Positions 36,320 through 46,208 of a DNA stretch of 59,495 nucleotides are shown here, piece by piece (the stretch's first letter is position 1; the number at the start of each line of letters is the position of its first letter). This DNA comes from Chitinispirillaceae bacterium (lineage in GTDB: Bacteria; Fibrobacterota; Chitinivibrionia; Chitinivibrionales; Chitinispirillaceae), in the NCBI GenBank assembly GCA_016930275.1, contig JAFGHA010000145.1, forward strand, positions 1 to 59,495, given 5' to 3'. The position numbers and the translations under genes were made by a program. Under the pieces are notes generated by a model. It was given only the letters and a program-made list of their open reading frames with translations. It ran no database searches and was not told the origin of the DNA.

Positions 36320-38359
36320 TCAATACCGCATAACCCTCTTTTCCACCGTAGTTCCACGGCCCGCAATGCGAACGATGTACACTCCTTTGCTCCCGAGCGC
36401 CATGGTTACCGGTCCTTCCATGACATTCCTTCGCGCAACGAGCCGCCCGTCGGGAGTATGGAGGGTAACGACATATTTTCCCCATCTGTTTTCCGGTACT
36501 ACAGTAATCCGTCCTTCCGTAAGTCTGGTCGTGTAGTGTTCCGGAACATACCCGCTGACCTTTTTTTCGGTGTGCACGACTTCCCGGGTAAAACCAAACC
36601 AGTCGACATCAGCGAGGTCGTCGTATTCTCCGGAGAAAATGAGATACAGATCATGCTGACCACTGATGACGCTCAAAGAGCAGGAAACCGTCATCCAGTT
36701 ATCCCCTCCTCCGGTACCGTCTATTTTGCAGGTGCCGGCAAGCATACCATCCGCACTGTCGATGCGAATCTCTATGGCAAGGTCTTTATCGGCGAACACC
36801 CGCGCATCGAAACCGTCAGCTCCGTCACCGAAATCGATTGCGGCGTAGACAGCGAAATCCCTGTGATCAATTTTTCCGATTTTCTCCCCACCGCCACCAA
36901 TCTCCTCAACGGTTATTCCCGATTGGGTATTGATGGTCTCCGCCTGGATTGTATCAAATGCCGACCGCGATTCAGGTGGCGTACCGGCCATTCTGAACAA
37001 TCCGCATCCGTGTGACGGCACCGACATCGAGTACGATCCGGTGAATGCCCCTTTGTCACTCTTCGCCCAGAGGTCCCGGACCTTCACCGTATCGGAACCC
37101 GACATGCCGATATCATTAAATCTGACCGTCACGTTCGCCGCACCGCCGCCGCGATTGAACAGTGCCACATACCGGTCATTGGTTCCCGGAATATCAGCGC
37201 ACCATACGGGCGTGTTCCCGTTGACGATCGGGCGGGCGTTGGTGCTCTTCTGATTCACCGCGATCACCTCACTGTTCTGCATCAACTCCAGTTCCTCCGC
37301 CCGGTTTTCAACCAGATTCCCGCCCCAGATGAGCGGTGACCGCGCGATACACCAGAGCGTCATCATGGTGTGTTTTTCGGTACTGTTGAGATTCGACCAC
37401 CGCTCGGATCCTGTCGGTCCGTGCTTGTTGAGGCGCCCGATCGGAATCATGTCGGCATCGGGCCAGTGTCCCGGTCCGGCATGGGTGTGCCAGGAATTCG
37501 TAAGGTCGAACATGGTATTGAGATTATCCCATTTATCCCACAGATCATTCGCCATTCGCCACTGATTCGCGAACTTTTTTATCTGGGCAGCATTGGCAAC
37601 CGGTGTGGCTCCCGGAGAGGTGCTGAACACCATTTCACGACCGCAGCTTTCGATCGCCTTACGGTATCCTTCTATTTCGGAAGCCCGGAATGCGGGCGCA
37701 CCGTAGGGATTGATGAGGTCGTCAACCTTGACAAAGTCGATCCCCCACGAGGCATACAGCTCGAACAGGGAATTCAGATAGATTTGCGAGGCTGTATTAT
37801 TCATGTTGAGCCCGTACATCAGATTGAGCCATGCACAGAGATTCACCTTGTCGGCGATGTCGTTCGCCTTCGCGGTACTCCCTTTGATCGGCGAATTCGC
37901 CGCCACCGCCTGCCGGGGAATGCCCCGCATCAGATGGATGCCCATTTTGAGACCTTTTCCGTGAATGTAATCCGCCAGCGGTTTGAATCCCTGTCCGTTT
38001 GCGGACGAGGGAAACTTCGCCGGATCCGGCAGCACCCGGCTGTACTCATCAATCGCGAGGGGAGGATTGAAACTGCCGTCCTGAGTCGGTGATCCGGTAC
38101 TGTTTCCGGTATAATACCACGCCCAGTCGATACAGATGTACTCCCATCCGTACTCCTTGAGATTCTCGGCCATGAAATCCGCTGCAGCCTTGACTTGTGC
38201 CTCGGTGACGGAGTGGTTCAGACAGTCGTAACTGTTCCAGCCCATGGGAGGAGTTTGTGAGACGGCGGCATCGGCAATTTCCGGACACGGCAGCACAACC
38301 AAACCGGCCGCCGTCAGAACAGCTGAAGCCAGTAACCGAACCTTCATGATTTTTTTCAT
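36320..38359 (-). CDS. GH27 alpha-galactosidase with CBM6 and C-terminal sorting-like domain
   Basis: About 679 residues: signal peptide (to about 32), GH27 barrel with PMGWNSYDC, nucleophile D213 in DFVKVDD, acid/base D272 in WRMAND and GHWPDADM; then a Greek-key domain, a CBM6 carbohydrate module (about 480-600, IQAETINTQSG) and a C-terminal sorting-like tail (YIVRIAGRGTTVEKRVMRY). Secreted removal of alpha-galactose from plant or algal glycans is expected. ATG 38359 fits AAAAGGATGG; the ATG at 38368 is too near the ribosome site. It lies behind a GH27 fragment in module C. Confidence 0.92.
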   Translation of the reverse strand: MKKIMKVRLLASAVLTAAGLVVLPCPEIADAAVSQTPPMGWNSYDCLNHSVTEAQVKAAADFMAENLKEYGWEYICIDWAWYYTGNSTGSPTQDGSFNPPLAIDEYSRVLPDPAKFPSSANGQGFKPLADYIHGKGLKMGIHLMRGIPRQAVAANSPIKGSTAKANDIADKVNLCAWLNLMYGLNMNNTASQIYLNSLFELYASWGIDFVKVDDLINPYGAPAFRASEIEGYRKAIESCGREMVFSTSPGATPVANAAQIKKFANQWRMANDLWDKWDNLNTMFDLTNSWHTHAGPGHWPDADMIPIGRLNKHGPTGSERWSNLNSTEKHTMMTLWCIARSPLIWGGNLVENRAEELELMQNSEVIAVNQKSTNARPIVNGNTPVWCADIPGTNDRYVALFNRGGGAANVTVRFNDIGMSGSDTVKVRDLWAKSDKGAFTGSYSMSVPSHGCGLFRMAGTPPESRSAFDTIQAETINTQSGITVEEIGGGGEKIGKIDHRDFAVYAAIDFGDGADGFDARVFADKDLAIEIRIDSADGMLAGTCKIDGTGGGDNWMTVSCSLSVISGQHDLYLIFSGEYDDLADVDWFGFTREVVHTEKKVSGYVPEHYTTRLTEGRITVVPENRWGKYVVTLHTPDGRLVARRNVMEGPVTMALGSKGVYIVRIAGRGTTVEKRVMRY

Positions 38360-38467
38360 AACTACCATCCTTTTAATAATTCTTTTGACAGTAAATAATC
38401 ACGCTTCGTTTCATCGCGCCCGACAGTCCGGAAATACCTTCCGGCGGCGATTCATCTTCTTATCCGC

Positions 38468-39026
38468 TCAGTAGCGGGAAACCAGATGCCGTTCAGCGCC
38501 TCCATTGTACGTCACCATTACACAATAAACACCGCTTCCGCCGACAGGAATGTTCTCCGTACCATCGCGACCTGTTTTTCCAGACATTAATCTTCCATCG
38601 GGTGTGAATACTGAAACACTGAAATCCCCGACATTTCTCAAGGATCTCACCTGAATGGTTCCTCCGACCGAACCGGTTGCAAAGGTACCGGTATGAACGG
38701 CCACCGCCGCAGTTGGCGGTAAGCGCTTCACCATGGTGGCACCGGGAGGGGTGAGGCGGTAGATCTTACTCTGATGCGGTGCCAGAGTAACCTCATAACT
38801 GCCTGAGAACACCCCGATATCCTTCTTTTCCCAAAGATCCCGAAGGGTATCATCCGGTGCGGTTATACCAATGCTGCTGAAATCGATGGTGACATCGGCA
38901 GGTGTCTCATTACGATTAAATACCGCCACATACCTGATCGGACTATCCGGCACCTCGGCAACCCACACCGGTGTTTTACCGGTCACCAATGGTTTGTTGC
39001 CCGTGCTGTGCTCCTCCGTCCGCCCC
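38468..39026 (-). pseudogene. truncated GH27 C-terminal fragment
   Basis: The frame starts about 13 bases after the module C lipoprotein stop, in a different phase, and reads EEHSTGNKPLVTGKTPVWV ... VAVFNRNE ... DLWEKKD ... SKIYRLTPPG, matching the region of the neighbouring GH27 after the catalytic domain (about residue 390 on). It ends in a sorting-like tail (GVYCVMVTYNGGAERHLVSRY). Catalytic barrel and signal peptide are missing. A GTG at 38989 could start translation, but the product would be inactive. Sequence differs clearly from the intact gene, so it is an old paralogue. Confidence 0.8.
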
Positions 39027-39038
39027 TTTTCCGCTCCT

Positions 39039-40664
39039 TTACCTGAAACGGATCAACGCATCGTCCGTTTTCTGATTCATATAACTCAATCTGACAAATT
39101 CCGGCGGCAACGCCTTCCGGCACACCCGCACCTCGTCAATCGCACCGTTGAACCCGAATTCACCTTTTCCATTACCGTGGTTGCCGATGACGGTATTTAC
39201 ACCAATTCCGCTGTAATTGATCGGTATACTCAGATCGGTTCTGGCCGCAGCTTCCTCACCGTCGATAAACAGCACCGTTCCTGAAGTGGACTCCTCGACG
39301 GTAAACGTCAGAAAATGCCAGCCGTTTCCGCGCAGAAACCGTTCCGTCGCCACATGATAGAACGTCATTCCGTCCGACTCATGGATGATGCCCGTGGTGC
39401 CCAGACTGTCAAGTAAATAATTCGTTCTGATGAAAACCGCATCGCCGAGCGATACGATGTCACCACCGGTATCGGCAACCGCGCCATCGCACCACACCCA
39501 CGCGCTGAGTGTGATACTTGACGGAGTACCGAATAGCCCTTCAACGGTAATCGAATCACTGCCCCCGAACCATTTCCCTCCGCCGATAACCCCGGTGGTA
39601 TCGGAAGCAGTGCAGACACTGCCGTTATGCATGTTCATCGTTGCATCATTGCATTCCTGATTCAGATGCCAGACCGCCACGACGCCATCGGCCGTATCGA
39701 AGACCGCGCAGCCGTCCGACACGTCCGTGGCTGCCGGATTTCCCCAGTACATCGTGATCGACTGCGTGCCGTTGTTGCCGTGTACCGTATCCAGCCGTAC
39801 CCAGATTTCAGCCCGCGATTCCGCAGCGTCCCACCGCTCTGTTTCGAAGGGAAGCGGCGTGCCGTCAGATCGGGTGAAACGGATATCCTCCCCCGCGCTC
39901 AACGCCTCGGAAAAATCGATTACCTCATCGGTCAACCTCACGAGCAGCGGGAAACCATAGACGTTCTCGGGGACATCGGCGCCCGAAGCGGTGGTGTTCA
40001 GAAAAAATCTCTGGGAATGCGTCCATGCCGCGTAGGCCGTTGACACGGTATCACCGGGTTGCACCGACAATGTGTCGTCGAGAATATCAGCGGGTTGCGC
40101 CGCACTCTCCGAGGCGTAAAGAAGATCGGAGAACGAACCGCAGGGTACATCATTCAGGATAATCCGTCCGGCGGTGCTGTCCTCTCCGGTAATTACCGCA
40201 TAACTGTTCGTTCCGGGCAGGTAGACATATCCGCCCACCTGCAACGTCACCTCGGATAACCGGACGACCACCGTTGCGGTAGGAAGCAGTCGCACGGTAT
40301 CCACAACCGTCTCAACCGATTCACCGGATATCTCCACATCCCTGACGAGCGCCTTCACTCCCTTCGCATGACCGTTCGCCTCAATCGAATAGATCCCCGC
40401 CGGAAGACCGCCTACCCGATACTTCCCTCCTGTATCTGTGCGTACCTGCCATCCGGTGGGAAGCGTATCATGATCTACCGGATTAAACGACGCCGGAAGC
40501 ACCTGCACACGCACATCCGCCACAGGTGTCCCCGTACTGTCGACGATCACCCCCCGTGCAATCGTCTCCGACCCGTTGCCCTCGCCACCCGGCCCGGCGA
40601 CCTGCGTACACATCAGCCATAGTGCAGCGAAAGACAGCCCCCACGCTAAAAACAGCCCCTTCAT
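39039..40664 (-). CDS. module C: DUF2341/LamG surface lipoprotein
   Basis: 541 residues. Lipobox at C19 (LWLMC), then GPGGEGNGSET. Regulatory-like domain, DUF2341 (FLNTTASGADVPENVYGFP, ETERWDAAESRAEIWV) and LamG-type domain (SITLSAWVWCDG, GWHFLTFTVEES) follow. C-terminus VRLSYMNQKTDDALIRFR is the family ending. Probably anchored to the outer membrane. Start ATG 40664 overlaps the regulator stop as ATGA. Confidence 0.88.
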   Translation of the reverse strand: MKGLFLAWGLSFAALWLMCTQVAGPGGEGNGSETIARGVIVDSTGTPVADVRVQVLPASFNPVDHDTLPTGWQVRTDTGGKYRVGGLPAGIYSIEANGHAKGVKALVRDVEISGESVETVVDTVRLLPTATVVVRLSEVTLQVGGYVYLPGTNSYAVITGEDSTAGRIILNDVPCGSFSDLLYASESAAQPADILDDTLSVQPGDTVSTAYAAWTHSQRFFLNTTASGADVPENVYGFPLLVRLTDEVIDFSEALSAGEDIRFTRSDGTPLPFETERWDAAESRAEIWVRLDTVHGNNGTQSITMYWGNPAATDVSDGCAVFDTADGVVAVWHLNQECNDATMNMHNGSVCTASDTTGVIGGGKWFGGSDSITVEGLFGTPSSITLSAWVWCDGAVADTGGDIVSLGDAVFIRTNYLLDSLGTTGIIHESDGMTFYHVATERFLRGNGWHFLTFTVEESTSGTVLFIDGEEAAARTDLSIPINYSGIGVNTVIGNHGNGKGEFGFNGAIDEVRVCRKALPPEFVRLSYMNQKTDDALIRFR

Positions 40665-41491
40665 TTTTTACCCTTCGACAATTTCGTCAACGGGAACGCA
40701 TGCAGGTTGACCTGAATAACCCTGTCGATATGGCGGTCGAACTGTGCAATTGACAGGAGATCTTTACGCAATTGCGCAATTTTATCCACTGCCTGCCGGT
40801 AGCCTTCCGGCGAAAGACCAAGTGTCAATGTCGACCCGTGCCTGCTATCCTTGTGAACGGTTTCGAGTGCCTCTTTCGCGAGATCCATGGTGTTCTGCTG
40901 AAAATTCACCAGCGCCAGGGAATCGACAGTATCTCCAGTGGTGAGCAGCCGGGCGGTAAGCCGATACATCCCTTCGTCATCTTTTTCAATAAGCGACAAC
41001 CGCTCCAGCAGATCAATCGCCTTTTTCGCCTGCCGGGGGGTAATTGCGGGAATCAACTGCTGCGCGAGCTTCGCGTAATCTCCGTCAAACCGGTAATACC
41101 CGAGCAGCGACCTGACGGCACTGTAATACCACGCGCTGTAAAACTCGTATTTTTCCGGCCCGATATGCCGGATACGTGTTTTAAATCCGGTTACCAGTTC
41201 TTTGAAGGTTTCATTTTTGGCACGGTGCGTCTTCGCCTGATTGAACCGCACCAGCAGTTCGAAAAAATCCGCTTCTCTTTTTTTAAGTCCGAGCGCCCCG
41301 GCGAAACGACTGATTTTTTCTTTGGGGATATTGCTTTTACCCTGTAGAATCTGGGTTACAAAACCCTTTGAGGTGAATCCGACCCTCCGCCCGAGTTCCT
41401 CGTAGGTCAGCTGCGTGCCATGGGATTTCACCGTGGACAGATAGTCACGCAGAAACAGGCGGTAATCGGAATAATCGAAAATCGGTTTCAT
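40661..41491 (-). CDS. module C: TIGR02147-family regulator-like protein
   Basis: 276 residues. MKPIFDYSDYRLFLRDYLST start, helix-turn-helix-like TYEELGRRVGFTSKGFVTQIL, the core FYSAWYYSAVRSLLGYYRF and the end VIQVNLHAFPLTKL. The HTH-like part here is the clearest of the four. Promoter TTGCAT (41534-41529)-17-TATATT (41511-41506) would give a leader of only about 8 bases without ribosome site. Function unproven; coupled to the lipoprotein gene by ATGA. Confidence 0.87.
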   Translation of the reverse strand: MKPIFDYSDYRLFLRDYLSTVKSHGTQLTYEELGRRVGFTSKGFVTQILQGKSNIPKEKISRFAGALGLKKREADFFELLVRFNQAKTHRAKNETFKELVTGFKTRIRHIGPEKYEFYSAWYYSAVRSLLGYYRFDGDYAKLAQQLIPAITPRQAKKAIDLLERLSLIEKDDEGMYRLTARLLTTGDTVDSLALVNFQQNTMDLAKEALETVHKDSRHGSTLTLGLSPEGYRQAVDKIAQLRKDLLSIAQFDRHIDRVIQVNLHAFPLTKLSKGKK

Positions 41492-41964
41492 GATCGGTAG
41501 AGATTAATATATAAAAATATTTTCATTTATGCAAAATTTAACTAAACTTTAATTTTAGATAAAACCTCATATATGCCCTTTAAATAACTCTAATAGGCAA
41601 CATTATCTTTCTAAAATGATTATCATTACAATTATTATCATTATTTTACTAAACTATTTACAACTGGACGAATCACTTTGTCTACATCATGCTTCGGGGT
41701 AACGTGAAAACAGTGTACAACACCGGATTCCACGCGCATGAAAAATGTATGACAACATGTTATGCAAAACGCCGTACATCAACTGCGGAAAGTAGGAGTT
41801 AGTAACTGCTGCATAATAATATGCACAATTTATTAATGACCTGTATACGTCGCCTTCTATATTGCGACAGTTAAACAGTTACCATGTAGGCGGAATTTAA
41901 ATGAGGACACTCGTTGATACGCACGATGCCTGCAGCGGTCCTTTCCGCTGCAATCCTCTCCGGC
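41492..41964. promoter_or_regulatory. AT-rich regulatory region upstream of module C with Fur-like palindrome
   Basis: About 470 bases without a gene. It holds the module C promoter, and 41615-41627 is AATGATTATCATT, a perfect 6-1-6 palindrome that resembles the Fur box core, followed by the related AATTATTATCATTATT. The site lies about 80 bases upstream of the -35, not over the promoter, so a regulatory role is uncertain. Confidence 0.4.
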
Positions 41965-41989
41965 CCCGGATGCTATTTCACCATCCGGG
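41934..41989 (-). terminator. two hairpins at the end of the GH2 gene
   Basis: CCCGGATG/CATCCGGG (41965-41989) overlaps the stop codon and CAGCGG/CCGCTG (41934-41951) follows. No T-run is present, so this is a possible rho-dependent stop or RNA-stabilising structure. Confidence 0.35.
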
Positions 41990-44339
41990 CCTTGACAACA
42001 GTAATTCCCTGTGCACCGTTTCGCCGTCTGATCAGGCCCCCATTGTTCACCATCGTGCCGATCATTCTTCCTTTGATATCAAACAGCGACACCACGACCT
42101 TTCCGTCGCTCATCGTATCCGGGAGCCGAATGTGTGACCCCGCAACGGTTACGATCTGTTCACGAGGTCCGTACGTCGTACGCACGACCGGAGCAACCGC
42201 CGACGCGACCGCCATTTCCTCTGCGACATGCAGCACCGTAATATCCAGCGATGTTTTAGGCAGACTTCCCGAGGAGGCTTCAATCGTTACCGTTCCCGCG
42301 TTATAACTGCGGAACTCGATAGCCGCCTGACCGTTCGGAACACCGCCCTCTCCGGATCCATGAAAAGTGATCGCGGTTCCGGTGGGCGATCCGGTGGGGA
42401 ATGCCCCCAGGCCCGACAGGTCGGTCAGTGTAATATCGGGGGAATTGGATAGCCATTTCCCGGAAGCGTCCTGAACCTCGACCATGAGCTGGGCATCGCT
42501 TAAACCGTCGTCGGTTATGATATCCCTGTCGGTAGTCAGTTTGAGTTTCGCCGGCGTCCCGTTGGCAGGCCAGGTCGGGGGCGCTATACCGAGGTAGAGG
42601 TTACGGTAAAAATACCAGCGTTTTTGCGGAACACGGGCGTTATTGATCATTCCCATCAGACCGGTCCCGATATTGCTCCCATGATCGAACGCACACCAGA
42701 TCGCCCCGCCCGCACGCCAGCCGTACTGCGTATGTGACGGAGAGTCCTGTATATTGTCGCCCCAGCACCCCTGGTAACCGGTCCCGCCGTCGGTACAGCT
42801 GCCGTATTCCGCCACGAGCGTGGGTTTGCCGACGCTCCCGTTGATGTCTGCCCCGTTCACCCAGCCGCCGTTGAATCCCGATATATCGACCGGCCCGGAC
42901 AGTTCATTCGAATAGAGTTGTGTTCCGCCGACGCCGACCTGCCTGGTCGAATCCTCCGTGCGGGTGAGATTGGCCATGCTGGTGAGCATCGCCACGACGT
43001 CATTGATCGATCCGTCCCCCATGAACCACAGTTCATTGCCCATGCTCCAGGCGATAATTGACGGATGATTGCGGTGAATCCGTATCATCTCCCTTGTCTG
43101 GTCAAGGAGGTTTTTCTTGAAGGCTTCCTTGTTGGTATGTGCACCGGAATTCCAAATGGGCGTTGAGCCGTATTGGAGCCCCCAGTAGCACATTTCAGAC
43201 CAGAAACAGACCCCGATCCGGTCACAGGCATCGGAGAATGCCGGAGCCTTCGGGTAGTGCGATCCACGTATGAAATTCATGCCGCAATCCTTGATCAACT
43301 TGACATCGCGATACTGTCCGGCATTTGTGGCCGCATCGCCCCAGCCCGCATGATCCTGGTGGGCGTTGGCGCCCTGCAGCCACAGGCGTTCGCCGTTGAG
43401 TTCGAAACCATTGGTCGTCGTCCACTTTATCCACCTGAAACCAAGCGGCGATCCGAAATTATCCACCGCCGCGGTCCCGTTATACACCTCGGTGTATACC
43501 TTGTACAGATACGGCGATGACGGACTCCACAGGTGCGGGTTCGCTACAGGATCACTTGTCTGAACGAACATCACGGTAGCTCCTGCGGCGACATTTCGGA
43601 TGGACTCGAAAGACGTTACCCGCATGCCGGTGGAATCCACCACAACGGTTTTCACCGTGCAGTTGGCGTCGGCGACACCGTCGTTCCTGATCTCGGTCTT
43701 CACCTTCACCGTTGCCGACGCCGCGGACACCTGCGGCGTTGAAACGAAAGTACCGTACCAGGTAACATGCAGCGGATTTGTAATAGCCAGGTACACATTG
43801 CGGTAAATACCCCCGATAAAGACATGCTCGCCGCTCCGCGGCGCGATGGTATCCACCCACCGGGCGTCAAGACGAACCGCCACCACATTATCTCCCGCCT
43901 TGATACTGTTCGAAATGTCAAAAGAAAAACCCGTATACCCGCCCGCATGCGTACCCGCGAGCTGGCCGTTGACATACACCTGCGCATACTGAAATGCGGC
44001 TTCGAATTCGATGAAAACACGCTTTTTCGCATCGATGACGTCCTGATCGACGGCGACATGCCTTCGGTACCACCCCTGCGCCGGGTCATCGGCCTTGCCG
44101 ACACGCCAGTACGGAATGTCAAATGAATGCGGAAGGTTGACCTCAGCCCAACCCGACGGATCGGTTGCGGCGGTTGCCTGGGAAACCGCGACATCCTGCC
44201 GGATAAACTGCCAGTTCCTGTTAAGATTTCGAACTGTTCGCAGTTGTGGCGGCGTATACTGCTGTGACTGTACCGATAAAACCATCCCCGTCATCAACAA
44301 CAACAGGTACGTCGATTTAGCTATTCGCGGGTTCTTCAT
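41973..44339 (-). CDS. GH2 beta-galactosidase-like secreted enzyme (module B)
   Basis: 788 residues: signal peptide (to about 27), jelly-roll sugar-binding domain, immunoglobulin-like domain and TIM barrel with acid/base E436 (WSMGNELW) and nucleophile E511 (VAEYGS). A GH2-type C-region and a sorting-like tail (VVSLFDIKGRMIGTMVNNG) follow. Expected to cleave beta-galactosides or a related beta-linked sugar; the substrate cannot be fixed from sequence alone. ATG has AGGAGG upstream. Cargo of module B, 225 bases after its lipoprotein. Confidence 0.92.
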   Translation of the reverse strand: MKNPRIAKSTYLLLLMTGMVLSVQSQQYTPPQLRTVRNLNRNWQFIRQDVAVSQATAATDPSGWAEVNLPHSFDIPYWRVGKADDPAQGWYRRHVAVDQDVIDAKKRVFIEFEAAFQYAQVYVNGQLAGTHAGGYTGFSFDISNSIKAGDNVVAVRLDARWVDTIAPRSGEHVFIGGIYRNVYLAITNPLHVTWYGTFVSTPQVSAASATVKVKTEIRNDGVADANCTVKTVVVDSTGMRVTSFESIRNVAAGATVMFVQTSDPVANPHLWSPSSPYLYKVYTEVYNGTAAVDNFGSPLGFRWIKWTTTNGFELNGERLWLQGANAHQDHAGWGDAATNAGQYRDVKLIKDCGMNFIRGSHYPKAPAFSDACDRIGVCFWSEMCYWGLQYGSTPIWNSGAHTNKEAFKKNLLDQTREMIRIHRNHPSIIAWSMGNELWFMGDGSINDVVAMLTSMANLTRTEDSTRQVGVGGTQLYSNELSGPVDISGFNGGWVNGADINGSVGKPTLVAEYGSCTDGGTGYQGCWGDNIQDSPSHTQYGWRAGGAIWCAFDHGSNIGTGLMGMINNARVPQKRWYFYRNLYLGIAPPTWPANGTPAKLKLTTDRDIITDDGLSDAQLMVEVQDASGKWLSNSPDITLTDLSGLGAFPTGSPTGTAITFHGSGEGGVPNGQAAIEFRSYNAGTVTIEASSGSLPKTSLDITVLHVAEEMAVASAVAPVVRTTYGPREQIVTVAGSHIRLPDTMSDGKVVVSLFDIKGRMIGTMVNNGGLIRRRNGAQGITVVKARMVK

Positions 44340-44564
44340 GAAACCTCCTCTGCTGAAAAAAGCCTTCCCGGGTGGTATATTAAAACAAAGAAACGACCTG
44401 TGGCCATAGAATGTGCCATGACCGTTTTCTCCATTCGGCTGTCGATTCGAGCCTGCCAGGGAACAATCGACAGTCGTTTTTAAATGAATTTTTAATTCCG
44501 CATGAACTGATCCCCGAAAGAATCATTTCAACGATACTCTCACCTATCTTATACCATCAACCAG

Positions 44565-46208
44565 TTACCATCGCAGCAGCGCATCCTCCTCTTTCTGGTT
44601 CATATAGCACAACCTGATCCAGTCGGCACTTTTCGCCACTCTGCAAATACGTACCTCATCGATACTGCCGTTGAAATACCGGTCGGGTTCCAGGCCGCCA
44701 TCCGGACAGTGCCCTATTTCCAGTCCGACGTTATATGCTCTCGTCAGATCGGATTCCTTTGTAACGATTCCGGAATCCACGCACTGACCGTCAAGGTAGA
44801 GGTACTGCCGCATCCCGTGCCGGACACCGGCAAGATAGTGCCATGTACCCACCGACAGCGGGAACCGCGATCCCTGCCACCCCTCACCCTCGACAAAGGT
44901 GAAAAACTCCCACTGTTCCTCGGGACGGATCTGCAGGCCGTACTGAAAATTTGACTTGTAAACAATTCCCTGATAAAGGGTATCCTGAAGACCCGTCTTT
45001 ACCCATGCGCTTACTGAAAATGTATCGTTTTCCAGAAAATTCAGTATACTGTCCGAAGGAGCCGCCACCCGTACAAGGCTCGTCGCACCGTCGAACGACT
45101 GCGCCGGTCCGATGACGCCGGTTACGCTTTCGGTATTGACAGCCGATCCGTTGTTGCCGTTGCCGGTCGCATCGGGAACCGTTTCACCGTCGGGCACCGC
45201 CAGATGCCACACCCCCGTGAACCCGGCGGAAGCATTAAACACACTTGTGTTTTGAGAATGGTCGGTCTGAAGATCATTTCCCCAATACAGCCCGATGGAC
45301 TGCATACCGTCATCGCCGAAAATGGTATCGACCCGCACCCACACCTCGGCAAGCTCGCCGACCGGGTCCCACCGTTCAATTTCACGGGTCAGGGACGTCC
45401 CGTCCCTGCCGGTAAACTCGATGTCTTCGCCATCGGGTAGCGCTTCCGAAAAATCAAAATTGTCACCGTTGAAGCGAACAAGCACCGGAAAATCCGTAAC
45501 GGTCCCGGCTACATCCGCACCCTCCGTGGTGGTATTGAGCACCAGCGGCCGAAAGTATCTCCATCCGGGGTTCAATACCATGGTCGTATCGCCGGCCACC
45601 ACCGGAACATCGTACCGGAGCTCTATCGATGCCGCCCCATCCGGAGGCGCCAGAGAAAGTACGGGAAGCATCCCTTCGGGGATGGAATCCAGTATCACGA
45701 CATCTGCGGCACTGTCAACGGCCGTGTAAATATCGCTGCCGGGAATATACACGTACCCTCCGGCAGCGGTATTCCCGATGGAAGCAAGTGAAACGGCGAC
45801 AACTCCGGGAGCAGTCAATGACGCCGCATCGACAAGGGTGGTATCGGTGGCGACAACGATTCCCGATTTAAACAGCCTTGTACGCTCCTTGAGGTGTACG
45901 GCGCTGATTGCATAGTTCCCTTTGTCCGTAACCGCCAGCTCATACCTGCCGTTATCGTCGGTGGTATCCGTCAATATACCGGCGAGTGCAGTTGACGTAT
46001 CAGCAACGGGATTATAGGTATCGGTAACAATCGTTACAATAGCATTCCCGGCAGGAGCACCATCCGTATCGACTACCGCACCTACCACAATGAAATCGGG
46101 ATTATCGGATCCGCCGGCAATCGGAGCATCGGTACAATACAGCAGCATCAGTACTACCGGCATCAGCACCGTAAGCAGAAGACCGTTACGCCTCATGGTC
46201 ACCGCCAT
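44565..46208 (-). CDS. module B: DUF2341/LamG surface lipoprotein
   Basis: 547 residues. Lipobox at C25 (LMLLYC), then the family block PIAGGSDNPDF, slightly different from the other three. DUF2341 (VLNTTTEGADVAGTVTDFP, EIERWDPVGELAEVW) and LamG (DTFSVSAWVKTG, GTWHYLAGVR) follow. Ends WIRLCYMNQKEEDALLRW. Overlaps the regulator by 23 bases with ATG 46208, or by 11 with ATG 46196. Confidence 0.88.
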   Translation of the reverse strand: MAVTMRRNGLLLTVLMPVVLMLLYCTDAPIAGGSDNPDFIVVGAVVDTDGAPAGNAIVTIVTDTYNPVADTSTALAGILTDTTDDNGRYELAVTDKGNYAISAVHLKERTRLFKSGIVVATDTTLVDAASLTAPGVVAVSLASIGNTAAGGYVYIPGSDIYTAVDSAADVVILDSIPEGMLPVLSLAPPDGAASIELRYDVPVVAGDTTMVLNPGWRYFRPLVLNTTTEGADVAGTVTDFPVLVRFNGDNFDFSEALPDGEDIEFTGRDGTSLTREIERWDPVGELAEVWVRVDTIFGDDGMQSIGLYWGNDLQTDHSQNTSVFNASAGFTGVWHLAVPDGETVPDATGNGNNGSAVNTESVTGVIGPAQSFDGATSLVRVAAPSDSILNFLENDTFSVSAWVKTGLQDTLYQGIVYKSNFQYGLQIRPEEQWEFFTFVEGEGWQGSRFPLSVGTWHYLAGVRHGMRQYLYLDGQCVDSGIVTKESDLTRAYNVGLEIGHCPDGGLEPDRYFNGSIDEVRICRVAKSADWIRLCYMNQKEEDALLRW

